A stretch of 64,000 bases of DNA from VFJZ01 sp046598415 (GCA_046598415.1 JBKJIG010000052.1:1-64000), one strand, 5' to 3'. Positions 32,965-41,689 are shown, numbered from the stretch's first letter. Notes: generated from the letters alone by a model not told the origin. Translations and numbers: made by a program.

Positions 32965-33389
32965 GGGATCACCGCGGTCGCGGTCACTTCGACGACCCAC
33001 TCGGGCCGGGCCAGCGCCAGTACGACGAGTCCGGTGAACACCGGGAAGACGCCCGCCAGGCGCTTGCCGAGCACCTGATAGACGGCCTCGCGGTACCGGA
33101 TGTCGGTCAGGTAGACGTGGCACGTGGTGATGTGGCCGAGCTGCGCGCCGCACTCCGACAGCAGCAGCTCGATGTTGTCCATCACCTTCTCCGCCTGAGC
33201 GCCCGGATCGCCGATCGCGACCGACTCGCGCGTGTCGAGATCCTGCGCCACCTGCCCGCGCAGGTAGACGGTGTCGCCGGCGATCACCGCCTGGCAGAGG
33301 TCGTTGCCGAGGTGCTGCTCGGGGTAGGTGTCGGCGGTGTTGAACGGGCGCACCCGCACGTGGCCGCCGGCGACGCGCCGGTCGCTCAT
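32961..33389 (-). CDS. RidA/YjgF-family deaminase
   Basis: A 142-residue RidA-family protein. These trimeric proteins hydrolyse reactive enamine/imine intermediates, releasing ammonia. The typical pieces are AVIAGDTVYLRGQVAQDL, GDPGAQAEKVMDNIELLLSECG, ITTCHVYLTDIRYREAVYQV (seen in parts) and PEWVVEVTATAVIP at the end. The Arg that binds the carboxylate of standard RidA substrates is replaced in the region TGLVVLALARPEW, so it belongs to one of the other Rid subgroups. The ATG overlaps the monooxygenase stop (ATGA), linking imine hydrolysis to the oxidation step. Confidence 0.88.
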   Translation of the reverse strand: MSDRRVAGGHVRVRPFNTADTYPEQHLGNDLCQAVIAGDTVYLRGQVAQDLDTRESVAIGDPGAQAEKVMDNIELLLSECGAQLGHITTCHVYLTDIRYREAVYQVLGKRLAGVFPVFTGLVVLALARPEWVVEVTATAVIP

Positions 33390-34879
33390 CGCGGTGCACC
33401 CGAGGTCGCGGCGACGGGCGCCTTGCGGCCGGCGTCGATCTGATCCGAGAGCCCGGCGGCGTCCTTGACCATCGCCAGCGGGCCGTCCCAGTCGAACGAC
33501 CGGTAGACCGCGGCGAGGTGGGCGAACGGCGGTGCCTGCGCGAACAGCTGGAAGGTCAATCGGTGCCCCGCGTAGTCGGAGTTGAGCAGGTCGCGGGCGA
33601 ACGCCAGCAGGCGTCGCCGGTCGTCGGACTGCCACGTCTCGTTGATGGAGTAGAACTTGTTCAGCCACTCGGCCGGCCCGGGCGTCTCGAACATCACGGC
33701 ATCGGGCGTGACGCAGATCTGGCCACCGCACAGCTCGCGGGCGAGGTGCATCATCTCGTGCAGCTGCGAGCAGGCGAAGACGCGGCCGCAGTAGAGCAGC
33801 GACTGGTTCGGCATCAGCAGGCCGGCGGGCGACGGCTCGGCGGTCGCGATCGCGGCGGTCAGGTGGGCGTTGATGCCCTCGCGGTAGCAGGCCAGCTGCG
33901 CCAGCTTCTCCTGCACCGCCTGCTGATGCTCGAGGCCGGTCTGGCGGACGTTGTGCAGGGCCGCGCCGATCATCAGGTCGGCCACGCGCAGGTTGCGCTG
34001 CACGAACGCGAAGGCCGAGTACCGGTGCAGCGTCGCGCGGACGTGCTGCGCGGCGCGCGTGTGCCGGTAGAAGAGGATGTTCTCCCAAGGGATCTCGACG
34101 TCGTCGAAGATCAGCAGCGTGTCGACCTCGTCGAACCGGTTGGCGAGCGGGTAGTCGGCGATCGGTGCACGGCCGGCGAACCCGGTGCGGCACAGGTGCC
34201 TCAGGCCCGGCGCGTCCATCTCCACCATGAAACCCAACGCGTAGTCGCTCATCGCGCTGGAGCCCCAGTTGGCGATCGTCGGCTTCACGAATGCCTGGTT
34301 CGCGTAGGCGGCCGCCGTCTCGTACTTGGCGCCACGCACGACGATGCCGTTGTCGGTCTCGCGCACCAGGTGCAGCAGGAAGTCGGGGTCCTGGTCCTGC
34401 GGCGCCTTCGAGCGGTCGCCCTTCGGGTCGGTGTTGGCCGACACGTGGAACGGGTCGAGGTGGATCACCTCGTTGATGTGCCGCTCGATGTTCTGCGCGA
34501 AGCGCGGGTCGACCTCGTTCAGCACGTCCTTGCCGTCGTGCAGCGACCACATCTCGCCGACCGTCTCGTCGCCGACGCGGGTCACGACGCCGCCGACGTC
34601 GTCCATCACGGCGTCGGTCGCGCGCCGCTTGTCGTGCCAGTCCTGCTGCGTGTACGGCAGCTTCAGGCCGACCGCGCAGGGCTCGCCGATCGACGCATCG
34701 ACGTACGTCATCACGCCGGCCGTGGCAGGTTCGTGCTGCATGTCGTAGATGCGCGCCCGGACGTCGACCATCGGCTGAAACATCGGATGGGTCGTCACAT
34801 CGGCGACGCGCTCGCCGGCGATCCAGACCTCGCGGCCGTCCTGCAGCGATGCGCGGTACTCGTCGCCGGTCCTGATCAT
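33386..34879 (-). CDS. 4-hydroxyphenylacetate 3-monooxygenase-type (HpaB) FADH2-dependent oxygenase
   Basis: A 497-residue member of the HpaB/PvcC family: two-component flavin monooxygenases that hydroxylate phenols with free FADH2. It has the family N-terminus (MIRTGDEYRASLQDGREVWI), ETDNGIVVRGAKYETAAAYAN in the middle (about 200, seen in parts) and IFDDVEIPWENILFY near 285. Some relatives are dehydratases (4-hydroxybutyryl-CoA), but these carry Cys/His iron ligands that I do not see. ATG 34879 follows AGGAGCGGACC. It heads the seven-gene unit and diverges from a LysR gene. No HpaC flavin reductase is in the window. Confidence 0.9.
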   Translation of the reverse strand: MIRTGDEYRASLQDGREVWIAGERVADVTTHPMFQPMVDVRARIYDMQHEPATAGVMTYVDASIGEPCAVGLKLPYTQQDWHDKRRATDAVMDDVGGVVTRVGDETVGEMWSLHDGKDVLNEVDPRFAQNIERHINEVIHLDPFHVSANTDPKGDRSKAPQDQDPDFLLHLVRETDNGIVVRGAKYETAAAYANQAFVKPTIANWGSSAMSDYALGFMVEMDAPGLRHLCRTGFAGRAPIADYPLANRFDEVDTLLIFDDVEIPWENILFYRHTRAAQHVRATLHRYSAFAFVQRNLRVADLMIGAALHNVRQTGLEHQQAVQEKLAQLACYREGINAHLTAAIATAEPSPAGLLMPNQSLLYCGRVFACSQLHEMMHLARELCGGQICVTPDAVMFETPGPAEWLNKFYSINETWQSDDRRRLLAFARDLLNSDYAGHRLTFQLFAQAPPFAHLAAVYRSFDWDGPLAMVKDAAGLSDQIDAGRKAPVAATSGAPR

Positions 34880-34930
34880 GGTCCGCTCCTTGGCTCGGGT
34901 CGCGCCCGGCTCGCGCGTGCCGGATTCGAC

Positions 34931-35016
34931 GATCGTATCGATCTGGCAGGCAAACGTGGCGGCGGCGTGCCGCAACCGAACGGTGGCAGCCAGGGCTAGT
35001 ATCGTGCAAATCGATT
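34931..35016. promoter_or_regulatory. LysR-type binding sites in the HpaB / LysR divergent region
   Basis: ATCG-N7-CGAT at 35001-35015 contains a T-N11-A core, the classic LysR box, 30 bases before the LysR start. A second copy with a shorter centre, ATCG-N3-CGAT, lies at 34932-34942 nearer the monooxygenase start. The paired sites at the two ends of the 166-base divergent region fit LysR autorepression and activation of the opposite operon. Confidence 0.5.
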
Positions 35017-35045
35017 TTTCGCCACCTTGCTCATAGCCTTGGCCG

Positions 35046-35957
35046 ATGACCGATACCACCAGCCTCACGCTGCGCCAGCTCGCCTGCTTCGTCGCAACCT
35101 GTGACGCGGGCGGCGTGACGGCAGCGGCGCGGCAGCTGCACCTGGCGCAGCCGACGGTGTCCGCCGCGCTGGCCGACCTGGAGCGGACGCTCGGCGTGCA
35201 GCTGCTCGTCCGGGCGCCCGCTCGCGGTGCGGTGCCGTCGCCCGCCGGTAGCGAGCTGCTGGCCGCGGCACGGGCCACCCTCACCGCTGCGGCGGCAGTC
35301 GAGGCCCGGGCCCGCGAGGTGCGGGGCGCCGTCGCCGGCGAGCTGACGGTCGCCTGCCTCGTGACGCTGGCGGCGTTCATCGGCCCGCGCGTCTGCCGCG
35401 CGTTCGAGGACGCGTGGCCCGAGGCGTCGGCGCAGATCGTGGCCGTCGACCAGGAAGGGCTGCTGCGGCACCTGCGCACCGGCATCGCGCCGATCGCGCT
35501 CACCTACGACCTCGGTCTCGGCGCCGACGTCGCGTTCCGGCCGCTGGTCGATTACCCGCCGTACGCGCTGGTCGCGTCGAGCCACCCGCTCGCCACCGAC
35601 CGCAGCGTCGACCTGGCGACGCTCGCCGAGCATCCCCTGGTGCTGCTCGACCTGCCGTTCTCGGGCGACTACTTCCTGGCGCTGTTCGCGGCCGCCGGCC
35701 TCGAGCCGCTCATCTCGCGGCGCGTGCCCGACCCCGAGCTGGGCCGCAGCCTCGTGGCGCACGGCTACGGGTACACGCTCGCGAACGTGCGCCCCTCGCC
35801 CACCCGCGCGGTCGACGGTGCGCGGCTGGTCGCGGTCCCGCTCCGCGGCCGCGCCCGGCCGGCGCAGCTGGGCCTCGCGCAGCTGGCCGGTGCCCGGCCG
35901 ACCCGCTCGATGGAGGCGTTCGCCGAGGCCTGCGCGGTTGCTCTGGGAGACACCTAG
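35046..35957 (+). CDS. LysR-family transcriptional regulator
   Basis: A 303-residue LysR regulator. Residues about 8-68 form the winged helix (LRQLACFVATCDAGGVTAAARQLHLAQPTVSAALADLE, seen in parts); residues about 95-300 form the effector-binding domain, with the hinge at VRGAVAGELTVACLV. It is transcribed away from the HpaB-headed unit and is the obvious candidate for its regulator, with the effector probably an intermediate of that pathway. The start ATG (35046) gives the normal distance to the HTH. Its stop overlaps the end of the converging M20 gene by four bases. Confidence 0.92.
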   Translation: MTDTTSLTLRQLACFVATCDAGGVTAAARQLHLAQPTVSAALADLERTLGVQLLVRAPARGAVPSPAGSELLAAARATLTAAAAVEARAREVRGAVAGELTVACLVTLAAFIGPRVCRAFEDAWPEASAQIVAVDQEGLLRHLRTGIAPIALTYDLGLGADVAFRPLVDYPPYALVASSHPLATDRSVDLATLAEHPLVLLDLPFSGDYFLALFAAAGLEPLISRRVPDPELGRSLVAHGYGYTLANVRPSPTRAVDGARLVAVPLRGRARPAQLGLAQLAGARPTRSMEAFAEACAVALGDT

Positions 35958-37012
35958 GTCACGAGGAGGCGGCGCAGCACGCCCTCCAGTTGCGCGACGC
36001 CCAGCGCCAGCGACGCGGCTTCGATGCGCTCGGCCGGCGCGTGCATGTCGTGCCCGCGGGCACAGCCGATCGACAGCGCCGGGATGCCGTGCGCGAGGGC
36101 GGCGTTGGCGTCGGTCGAGCCGTCACCCAGCACGTCGGGCAGACCCACCTGGGCGCGGGCGTCGCGGACGGCGGCCAGCAGCGGGTGATCGCGATCGAGT
36201 CGGCCGGCGGGACGGCGCCCGAGCGGCTCGACGGTCAGCTCGAGCGGTGCCGGCAGCTTCAGGTCGGCGAGGGTGGTGGCGAAGTCGTCGAGCGCCCGCT
36301 CGTCCAGCGAGCGCGACTCGATGATGGCCTCCGCGTCGGCCGCGATGGCGTTGATGGCGCCACCGCCCGTGACCCGTCCGATGTTGATCGGCGCCGCCGC
36401 CGAGCCCTCCGCCAGCAGCACGGTGAGCAACGAGACCAGCGTGTGCAGCGCGCTCGGCCGGCCGCGATCCCACCACGAGTGACCGCCCGGACCGCGCACC
36501 TCGAGCCGCGCGCGCACCGAGCCGACAGCGTCGACGCAGACGTCGTCCAGGCCGTGACCCTCCAGCGCGATCGCCAGCTCGGGCTGCAGCTCGCCGCAGG
36601 CATGGAGCGCGCCGCGCAGGTTGCCGAGGCCCTCCTCGCCGACCGTGAACACGACGGCGAGCGGACGCGTGAGCTCGGCCGCCAGCGACTCGACCACCGT
36701 CACGGCGACGGCGACGGCGGCCGCGTTGTCGCCGATGCCGGCGCCGTGCAGCCAGCCGTCCTCGTCGCACACCGTCAGGTCGGTATCGGCGGCGAACACG
36801 GTATCGACGTGGGCCAGCAGCACGAGCGCCGGGCGTCCCTCGCCGAGGCGCCAGACGAGGTTGCCGACGGCATCGCGCCGGCGCGTGCCCGGCGCGGCTG
36901 CGAGCCGCTCCTCCAGCCACGCCAGGCGAGGTTCCTCGGCACCGGTCGGCGCGGGCGTCTGCGCGAGGATGATCAGGTCGGCGACGAGCTGGTCGGGCAG
37001 ATACGGGCTCAG
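35954..37012 (-). CDS. M20-family deacetylase/carboxypeptidase, probable CTG start
   Basis: A 352-residue metallohydrolase of the M20 family (ArgE/DapE/LysK type). Metal-site pieces: VLLAHVDTVF (about residue 63), HGAGIGDNAAAVAVAV (about 90), VGEEGLGNLRGALHACGE (about 120) and GHDMHAPAERIE near the end. The coding frame extends upstream of the first ATG through LSPYLPDQLVADLIILAQTPAPTGAEEPRL, a normal family N-terminus, with no ATG, GTG or TTG. The only candidate is CTG 37012, which overlaps the E1-alpha stop (CTGA), as the other genes here overlap with GTGA. Likely deacylates an amino-acid intermediate; the substrate is unknown. Confidence 0.85.
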   Translation of the reverse strand: MSPYLPDQLVADLIILAQTPAPTGAEEPRLAWLEERLAAAPGTRRRDAVGNLVWRLGEGRPALVLLAHVDTVFAADTDLTVCDEDGWLHGAGIGDNAAAVAVAVTVVESLAAELTRPLAVVFTVGEEGLGNLRGALHACGELQPELAIALEGHGLDDVCVDAVGSVRARLEVRGPGGHSWWDRGRPSALHTLVSLLTVLLAEGSAAAPINIGRVTGGGAINAIAADAEAIIESRSLDERALDDFATTLADLKLPAPLELTVEPLGRRPAGRLDRDHPLLAAVRDARAQVGLPDVLGDGSTDANAALAHGIPALSIGCARGHDMHAPAERIEAASLALGVAQLEGVLRRLLVT

Positions 37013-38034
37013 CGCCGGCCCCGGAGCGGCGTCGCGTACACGCCGTCGAGCAACGTGGCCGGATCGGGTGCCGGCGCCGACTCCGCCTCGGCGAGTCCCG
37101 CCGCCACCTCGGCCACCGCGGCCTCGCGCAGCCCGGCCAGCTCGTCGGCCGACATGCCGTCGGCGAGCAGGCGGGCCGCAAGGCGCTCGACGGGGTCGCG
37201 CTTGGTGACGAACTCCTCGATCAGCGCGCGGTCCATGTAGCGGCCGTCGTCGTGCGCGGCGTGGCCGTCGATGCGCAGCGACAGCGCCTCCACCGCCTGT
37301 GGTCCCTCCCCGCTGCGGGCGCGACCGGCCACGGCGCGCACCGCGCGGTACACCGCGAGCGCGTCGGTGCCATCGACCCTGGCGCAGGGAATCGAGTAGC
37401 CGCCCTCGATGCGCTCCGACAGGTTCGGGTTGCGCATCGCCTTCTCCGAGACGGTCGAGTATGCGACGCGGTTCGACTGGGCGACGAACACCGCCGGCAC
37501 GTTCAGCGCGCCGGCCAGGTTCAGACCCTCGTGCGTGTCGCCGCAGTTGAAGGCGCCGTCACCGAAGAAGGTCAGCGCCACGTTCGGCTTGCCGCGACGC
37601 TTGAACGCCCACGCCGCGCCGACGGCCACCGGTACCAGGTCGCCCAGCATCGACACGAGTGGGAACACGCCGTGCTCGGGGACACCGAAGTGCATGTTCC
37701 CGTCGCGGCCCTGCGTGGGGCCGGTCGCGCGGCCGAGGTAGTTGCGGAACACGTGCGCCACGGGCACGCCGCGCGCCAGGTGGCACGACAGCTCCCGGTT
37801 CAGCGGCGCGACCACGTCGCCATCCTCGAGGGCGAGACCGGCGCCGGCGCCGACCGCCTCCTGGCCGCGGCCGGTGTAGACCGAGCCGGGGATGCGGCCC
37901 TGCCGGTACAGCGCGATGATGCGCTCCTCGAAGATCCGGTGCACGAGCACGCAGCGAAACAGCGAGCGGCGCACGTCGTCGGGCACGTCGGGTGCCTCGT
38001 CGCACGGGATCACGGCGCTCGGCTCAGTAACCAA
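37009..38034 (-). CDS. 2-oxoacid/acetoin dehydrogenase E1 component, alpha subunit
   Basis: The thiamine-diphosphate subunit of an oxidative decarboxylase complex (pyruvate, acetoin or branched-chain type). Length is 341 residues. The diphosphate/Mg site GDGAFNCGDTHEGLNLAGALNVPAVFVAQSNRVAYST (about residues 155-190, seen in parts) and YRQGRIPGSVYTGRGQEAVGAG near the N-terminus are clear. TTG 38034 is chosen because GGAGG stands six bases upstream; this start overlaps the end of the beta gene by 11 bases. No E2 or E3 gene is nearby, so the complex must borrow these or act as an acetoin-type or 2-oxoacid decarboxylase with a distant E2. Confidence 0.92.
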   Translation of the reverse strand: MVTEPSAVIPCDEAPDVPDDVRRSLFRCVLVHRIFEERIIALYRQGRIPGSVYTGRGQEAVGAGAGLALEDGDVVAPLNRELSCHLARGVPVAHVFRNYLGRATGPTQGRDGNMHFGVPEHGVFPLVSMLGDLVPVAVGAAWAFKRRGKPNVALTFFGDGAFNCGDTHEGLNLAGALNVPAVFVAQSNRVAYSTVSEKAMRNPNLSERIEGGYSIPCARVDGTDALAVYRAVRAVAGRARSGEGPQAVEALSLRIDGHAAHDDGRYMDRALIEEFVTKRDPVERLAARLLADGMSADELAGLREAAVAEVAAGLAEAESAPAPDPATLLDGVYATPLRGRR

Positions 38035-39013
38035 GGAGGTCCTCCAGCGCGGCCTCGAGCCCGGCGGCGGACGGCAGGTAGGCGTCCTCCAGTTCGGGCG
38101 CGTACGGAATCGGCGAGTCGGGCGCGGCCACGACCGAGATGGGCGCGTCCATGCTCGTGAACCCCTCGCGGGCGATCAGCGAGACGAGGGCGTCGGCCAC
38201 GCCGATCGACGCGGACGCCTCCTGCAGCACCAGCGCGCGCGAGGTGCGCGCGACCGAGTCGAGCACGGTGTCGGCGTCGACGGGCCAGACGGTGCGCAGG
38301 TCGACGACCTCGATCGACGCCGACGCGGCCAGCTTCTCGGCCACCTCGAGCGCGAGCGTGACGCCCGAGCCGTAGGTCACGACGGTCACGTCGCGGCCCT
38401 CGCGGACGACGGCGGCCCGGCCGATCTCCGTGCGGTGGCCGGTGTCGGGCTGCGGCGCCTTGAGCCGGCGATAGAGGGCCTTGTGCTCGAAGTACAGCAC
38501 CGGGTCGTCGTCCTCGATGGCGCTGCGCAGCAGGCCGTAGGCGTCCTCGACCGTGCCCGGGCAGACGACCTTCAGGCCGGCCACGCCGGCAAACCAGCCC
38601 TCGGGCGACGAGCCGTGGAACGGGCCGCCGCGGACGCCGCCGCCGGTGGGCAGGCGAATCACGACGGGCAGCTTGATGCCGCTGCGCCAGTGCGTCTTGG
38701 CCCCGACCGTGACGATCTGGTCGAACGGGCAGGCGACGAAGTCGGCGAACTGCAGCTCGGCGATCGGCCGCTCGCCCATCCAGGCGGCCCCGAACGCCGC
38801 GCCGACGAAGCCCTCCTCCGAGATCGGCGTGTCGACCACGCGCTCACCGCCGAACTCGTCGAACAGGCCCGTGGTGACGCCGAACGGACCACCGAAGTGG
38901 CCCACGTCCTCGCCGATCAGGAAGACGCGGTCGTCGTCGCGCATGGCGTCGCGCATGGCTGCGCGGATCGCCTCGAGGTAGGTGACTGTCGGGGCGCTCA
39001 CACCGGCGGCCAT
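38024..39013 (-). CDS. 2-oxoacid/acetoin dehydrogenase E1 component, beta subunit
   Basis: A 329-residue transketolase-type beta subunit that forms the active site with the alpha subunit. FLIGEDVGHFGGPFGVTTGLFDEFG (about residue 32, seen in parts), PISEEGFVGAAFGAAWMG, GPFHGSSPEGWF and DLRTVWPVDADTVLDSV are the standard blocks. It precedes the alpha gene, the reverse of the common alpha-beta order. It starts 10 bases after the aminotransferase stop, so a keto acid made by the aminotransferase is a plausible substrate. Confidence 0.92.
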   Translation of the reverse strand: MAAGVSAPTVTYLEAIRAAMRDAMRDDDRVFLIGEDVGHFGGPFGVTTGLFDEFGGERVVDTPISEEGFVGAAFGAAWMGERPIAELQFADFVACPFDQIVTVGAKTHWRSGIKLPVVIRLPTGGGVRGGPFHGSSPEGWFAGVAGLKVVCPGTVEDAYGLLRSAIEDDDPVLYFEHKALYRRLKAPQPDTGHRTEIGRAAVVREGRDVTVVTYGSGVTLALEVAEKLAASASIEVVDLRTVWPVDADTVLDSVARTSRALVLQEASASIGVADALVSLIAREGFTSMDAPISVVAAPDSPIPYAPELEDAYLPSAAGLEAALEDLLGY

Positions 39014-39023
39014 TGTACGGGCA

Positions 39024-40376
39024 TCACCCGAGCAGCTCCGCCGCCGTGTCGTCGACCGTCCGGCCGAGGCGCTCGACGATCTCGTCCACCTCGGCCGCGG
39101 TGACCGTCAGTGGCGGCGCGATGACCGACCAGTCGCCGAACTTGCCGCCGTTCTGGCGCCGGGCGTAGAGCAGGATTCCGTGCCGGGTCGCATTGACGCG
39201 GAGCGTGTTGCCAGGGTCGACCTCGGGCCCGAACGTGGCGTTCGTGTCGCGGTCGGCGACCAGCTCGATGGCGTTCAGCAGGCCGCGGCCGCGCACGTCG
39301 CCGATCAGCGGCGATCGCTCCTTCAGGCCCTCGAGGCCGGCCCGCAGGCGCTCGCCCATCCGCTCCGCGTTGCCCATCAGATCGTGGTCGATCACCTCGT
39401 CGATCACGGCGACGCCGGCTGCGCAGCAGATCGGGTTCGCGTTGAACGTGTGCCCGACGTTGAAGCCCGTCAGACCGGCCAGCTCGTCGACCATCGTCGC
39501 CGGCACGAGCACGGCGCCGAGCGGCGCGTAGCCGGCGCCGAGACCCTTGGCCATCACGACCAGGTCGGGCATCGCGTCCGGCTGGAAGTGCGCGGCCAGG
39601 AACTTGCCGCTGCGGACGGCCGACATGATCTCGTCGTAGATGATGCGGATCCCGTGCTCGCTGCAGATGCGGCGCACCTCGGAGAAGAACAGTGGATGCG
39701 GCACGTTCGCGCCACTCGACTGGCCGCCGACCGGCTCGCACACGAACGCCAGCACCGTGTCGCCGCCGAGGCGCGCGATCGTCTCCTCGAGCGCCGCCGC
39801 GCTGATGCGGGCGGCTGCCTCGGGGCTCTCGGAGCGGAACGTGAGCGGCGCGGGGATCTTCTCGGAGAACGTCGCGAACGGCCCGAACAGCTCCGGCGCG
39901 TCGAGGTCGCCGTTCATTGCGATCGCGCCGAAGGTGGCGCCGTGGAAGCTCGGCATCAACGTGATGATGCGGGTGCGCTGCGACTGCCCCGTGGCGACCG
40001 CGTACTGGCGCAGGAACTTGATCGCCATCTCGTTCGCCTCGGAACCGCCGGACGACAGGTGGACGCGTTCGAAGCCGGGGCCCGCGAGGCGCGCGACGCG
40101 CTCGGTCAGCTCCTCGTTGGCATCGTGCCGGGTGTTGCGCACGTAGCTGAAGGTGAGCTGCTTGCCCTGGTCGTACATCGCCCGCAGGACGCGCTCGTTG
40201 CCCTGGCCGAGGTTGGTCAGGAACGTGCCCGACGCGACGTCGATGTACCGCGTGCCGTCCTCGTCCCAGAAGTAGATGCCCTCACCGCGCACCATCTTGG
40301 GCATGCCCGCCGTGATGGCAGTCGCGTAGAAGAGGCTCTGGGGGCCTCCGTGCGCAGGGCGTTCCGAAACAGACAT
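39024..40376 (-). CDS. Class III aminotransferase
   Basis: A 450-residue PLP-dependent aminotransferase of the omega-amino acid / diamine group. It shows SSGGSEANEMAIKFLRQYAVATGQ (about residue 110, seen in parts), the cofactor Asp in IIYDEIMSAVRSGKF (about 245) and the PLP Lys in VVMAKGLGAGYAPLGAVL (about 275). ATG 40376 is preferred over 40398 because GAGGAG lies about ten bases upstream. It heads a four-gene unit with E1-beta, E1-alpha and M20 hydrolase. Together these would convert an amine or amino acid to an oxoacid and then to an acyl-CoA; the exact substrate is not resolved. Confidence 0.9.
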   Translation of the reverse strand: MSVSERPAHGGPQSLFYATAITAGMPKMVRGEGIYFWDEDGTRYIDVASGTFLTNLGQGNERVLRAMYDQGKQLTFSYVRNTRHDANEELTERVARLAGPGFERVHLSSGGSEANEMAIKFLRQYAVATGQSQRTRIITLMPSFHGATFGAIAMNGDLDAPELFGPFATFSEKIPAPLTFRSESPEAAARISAAALEETIARLGGDTVLAFVCEPVGGQSSGANVPHPLFFSEVRRICSEHGIRIIYDEIMSAVRSGKFLAAHFQPDAMPDLVVMAKGLGAGYAPLGAVLVPATMVDELAGLTGFNVGHTFNANPICCAAGVAVIDEVIDHDLMGNAERMGERLRAGLEGLKERSPLIGDVRGRGLLNAIELVADRDTNATFGPEVDPGNTLRVNATRHGILLYARRQNGGKFGDWSVIAPPLTVTAAEVDEIVERLGRTVDDTAAELLG

Positions 40377-40448
40377 CAGGCCGTGCTCCTCGCGTCGCAT
40401 CGCGTCCACGGGAGATGCTACCGGCACGTGGCGCAGTATCCTCGCCGG

Positions 40449-40844
40449 ATGACGATCCACGCGACCCACGACCCCGCCGGACAGGTCTCGTCCGCCTCGC
40501 GCTACAGCCAGGCCGTCGAGGCGGAGCCCGGACTCCGCTGGCTGCACGCCTCCGGCCAGATCGGCATGCTGCCGGACGGCTCGATTCCACCGACGCACTC
40601 CGAGCAGCACGAGCAGACCTGGGCGAACGTCCGCGGCGTGCTCGCCTCGGCCGGCATGGGTGTCGAGCACATCGTTCGCGTCAACGCCTTCGTGACGAGC
40701 CTCGAGCAGGTGCCGCTGTACCGCGTCGGCCGCGACGCCGCGCTCGGCGACTCGAAGCCCGCCTCGACGCTGGTCGTCGTCGCCGGCCTCGTCGACCCGG
40801 CGCTGGTGGTCGAGATCGAGGTCACCGCCGCCGCACCGGCGTGA
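40449..40844 (+). CDS. RidA-family protein, second copy
   Basis: A 131-residue RidA-family protein, distinct from the one at 32961. RWLHASGQIGMLPDGSIP, EQHEQTWANVRGVLASAGMGVEHIVRVNAFV and PASTLVVVAGLVDPALVVEIEVTA (seen in parts) are the family blocks. The usual R-x-x-V near the C-terminus is replaced by P-A-S-T-L, which is seen in several Rid subfamilies. It diverges from the aminotransferase with 72 bases between starts, and its stop overlaps the next gene (GTGA). It probably hydrolyses an enamine formed in this pathway. Confidence 0.85.
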   Translation: MTIHATHDPAGQVSSASRYSQAVEAEPGLRWLHASGQIGMLPDGSIPPTHSEQHEQTWANVRGVLASAGMGVEHIVRVNAFVTSLEQVPLYRVGRDAALGDSKPASTLVVVAGLVDPALVVEIEVTAAAPA

Positions 40845-41680
40845 GCCTGCCGGGGCGCGTCACCGTCATCGGCGGCGGCACGATCGGCGCCGTCCTCGCC
40901 CGCGTGCTGGCGGAGGCCGGCTGCGAGGTGGCGCTGCACGTGCGGATCCCGCGCGCGCTCGCGATCCCGGGCGTGCGGGTGACGGCCGATCTCGACGACG
41001 CCCTGGACGGTGCCGAGCTGGTGTCGGAGGCGATCATCGAGGCGGTCGAGCCGAAGCGCGCCGTACTGGAGCGGGCGCTCGCGAGATGCCCGGACGCGAT
41101 CGTGACCACGCAGACGTCGGCGCTGGCGCTCGACGACCTGGCGCGCGGCGCACGGTTCGCCGGCTGGCACTGGTCGAACCCGCCCGACCTGATGGACGTG
41201 GTCGAGATCTGCCCGGGTGCCGAGACGGATCCGGCGGTGATCGGGCGGCTGATCGCGATCACCGAGGCCCTCGGCAAGGCGCCGGCGGTGCTGCGCTGGC
41301 CGGTGCCGGGCTACCTGCTGAACCGGCTCCAGTACGCGCTGATGCGCGAGGCCTGGAACCTGGTCGAGTCGGGCGTGTGCGACTTCGCCGACGTCGACCG
41401 CGCCCTGACGCACGGCCTCGGCCTGCGGTGGGCGGCGATCGGCCCGTTCGAGGTGCAGGACGTCGCCGGCCTGGACGTGCACCTGGCGGTGGCGGAGAGC
41501 CTGATGCCGGTGCTGGGAGGTCGGCGAGAGCCCCCGGCCAAGCTGCGCGAGATGGTCGCGAGCGGCGACAGGGGAACGTCGACGGGCAGCGGTCTGCGGG
41601 GCGACTACGACGAGGCCAGAACAGCCGAGCTGGTAGCCCGCCGCGAGCGAGTCATGCGAGCGGTGAAGGGCGCGCGCTAA
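40841..41680 (+). CDS. 3-hydroxyacyl-CoA dehydrogenase-like NAD-dependent oxidoreductase
   Basis: A 279-residue protein of the 3-hydroxyacyl-CoA dehydrogenase family. The N-terminal Rossmann motif is VTVIGGGTIGAVLARVLAEAGCEV (seen in parts); the catalytic His-x-x-N region reads GWHWSNPPDLMDVVEI (about residue 112). The helical C-terminal domain has VPGYLLNRLQYALMREAWNLVESG. At this size and with this N-P-P-D motif it resembles L-carnitine or L-gulonate-type dehydrogenases more than true fatty-acid enzymes. GTG 40841 overlaps the RidA stop. Likely reduces or oxidises a small hydroxy-acid intermediate. Confidence 0.85.
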   Translation: MSLPGRVTVIGGGTIGAVLARVLAEAGCEVALHVRIPRALAIPGVRVTADLDDALDGAELVSEAIIEAVEPKRAVLERALARCPDAIVTTQTSALALDDLARGARFAGWHWSNPPDLMDVVEICPGAETDPAVIGRLIAITEALGKAPAVLRWPVPGYLLNRLQYALMREAWNLVESGVCDFADVDRALTHGLGLRWAAIGPFEVQDVAGLDVHLAVAESLMPVLGGRREPPAKLREMVASGDRGTSTGSGLRGDYDEARTAELVARRERVMRAVKGAR

Positions 41681-41689
41681 AGCAGGCCG

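Noticed and set aside
27236..33443. Plus-strand open frames of over 1000 codons each opposite the amine operon
   Set aside because: Composition is low-complexity and no family motif appears; the opposite strand encodes clear enzymes.
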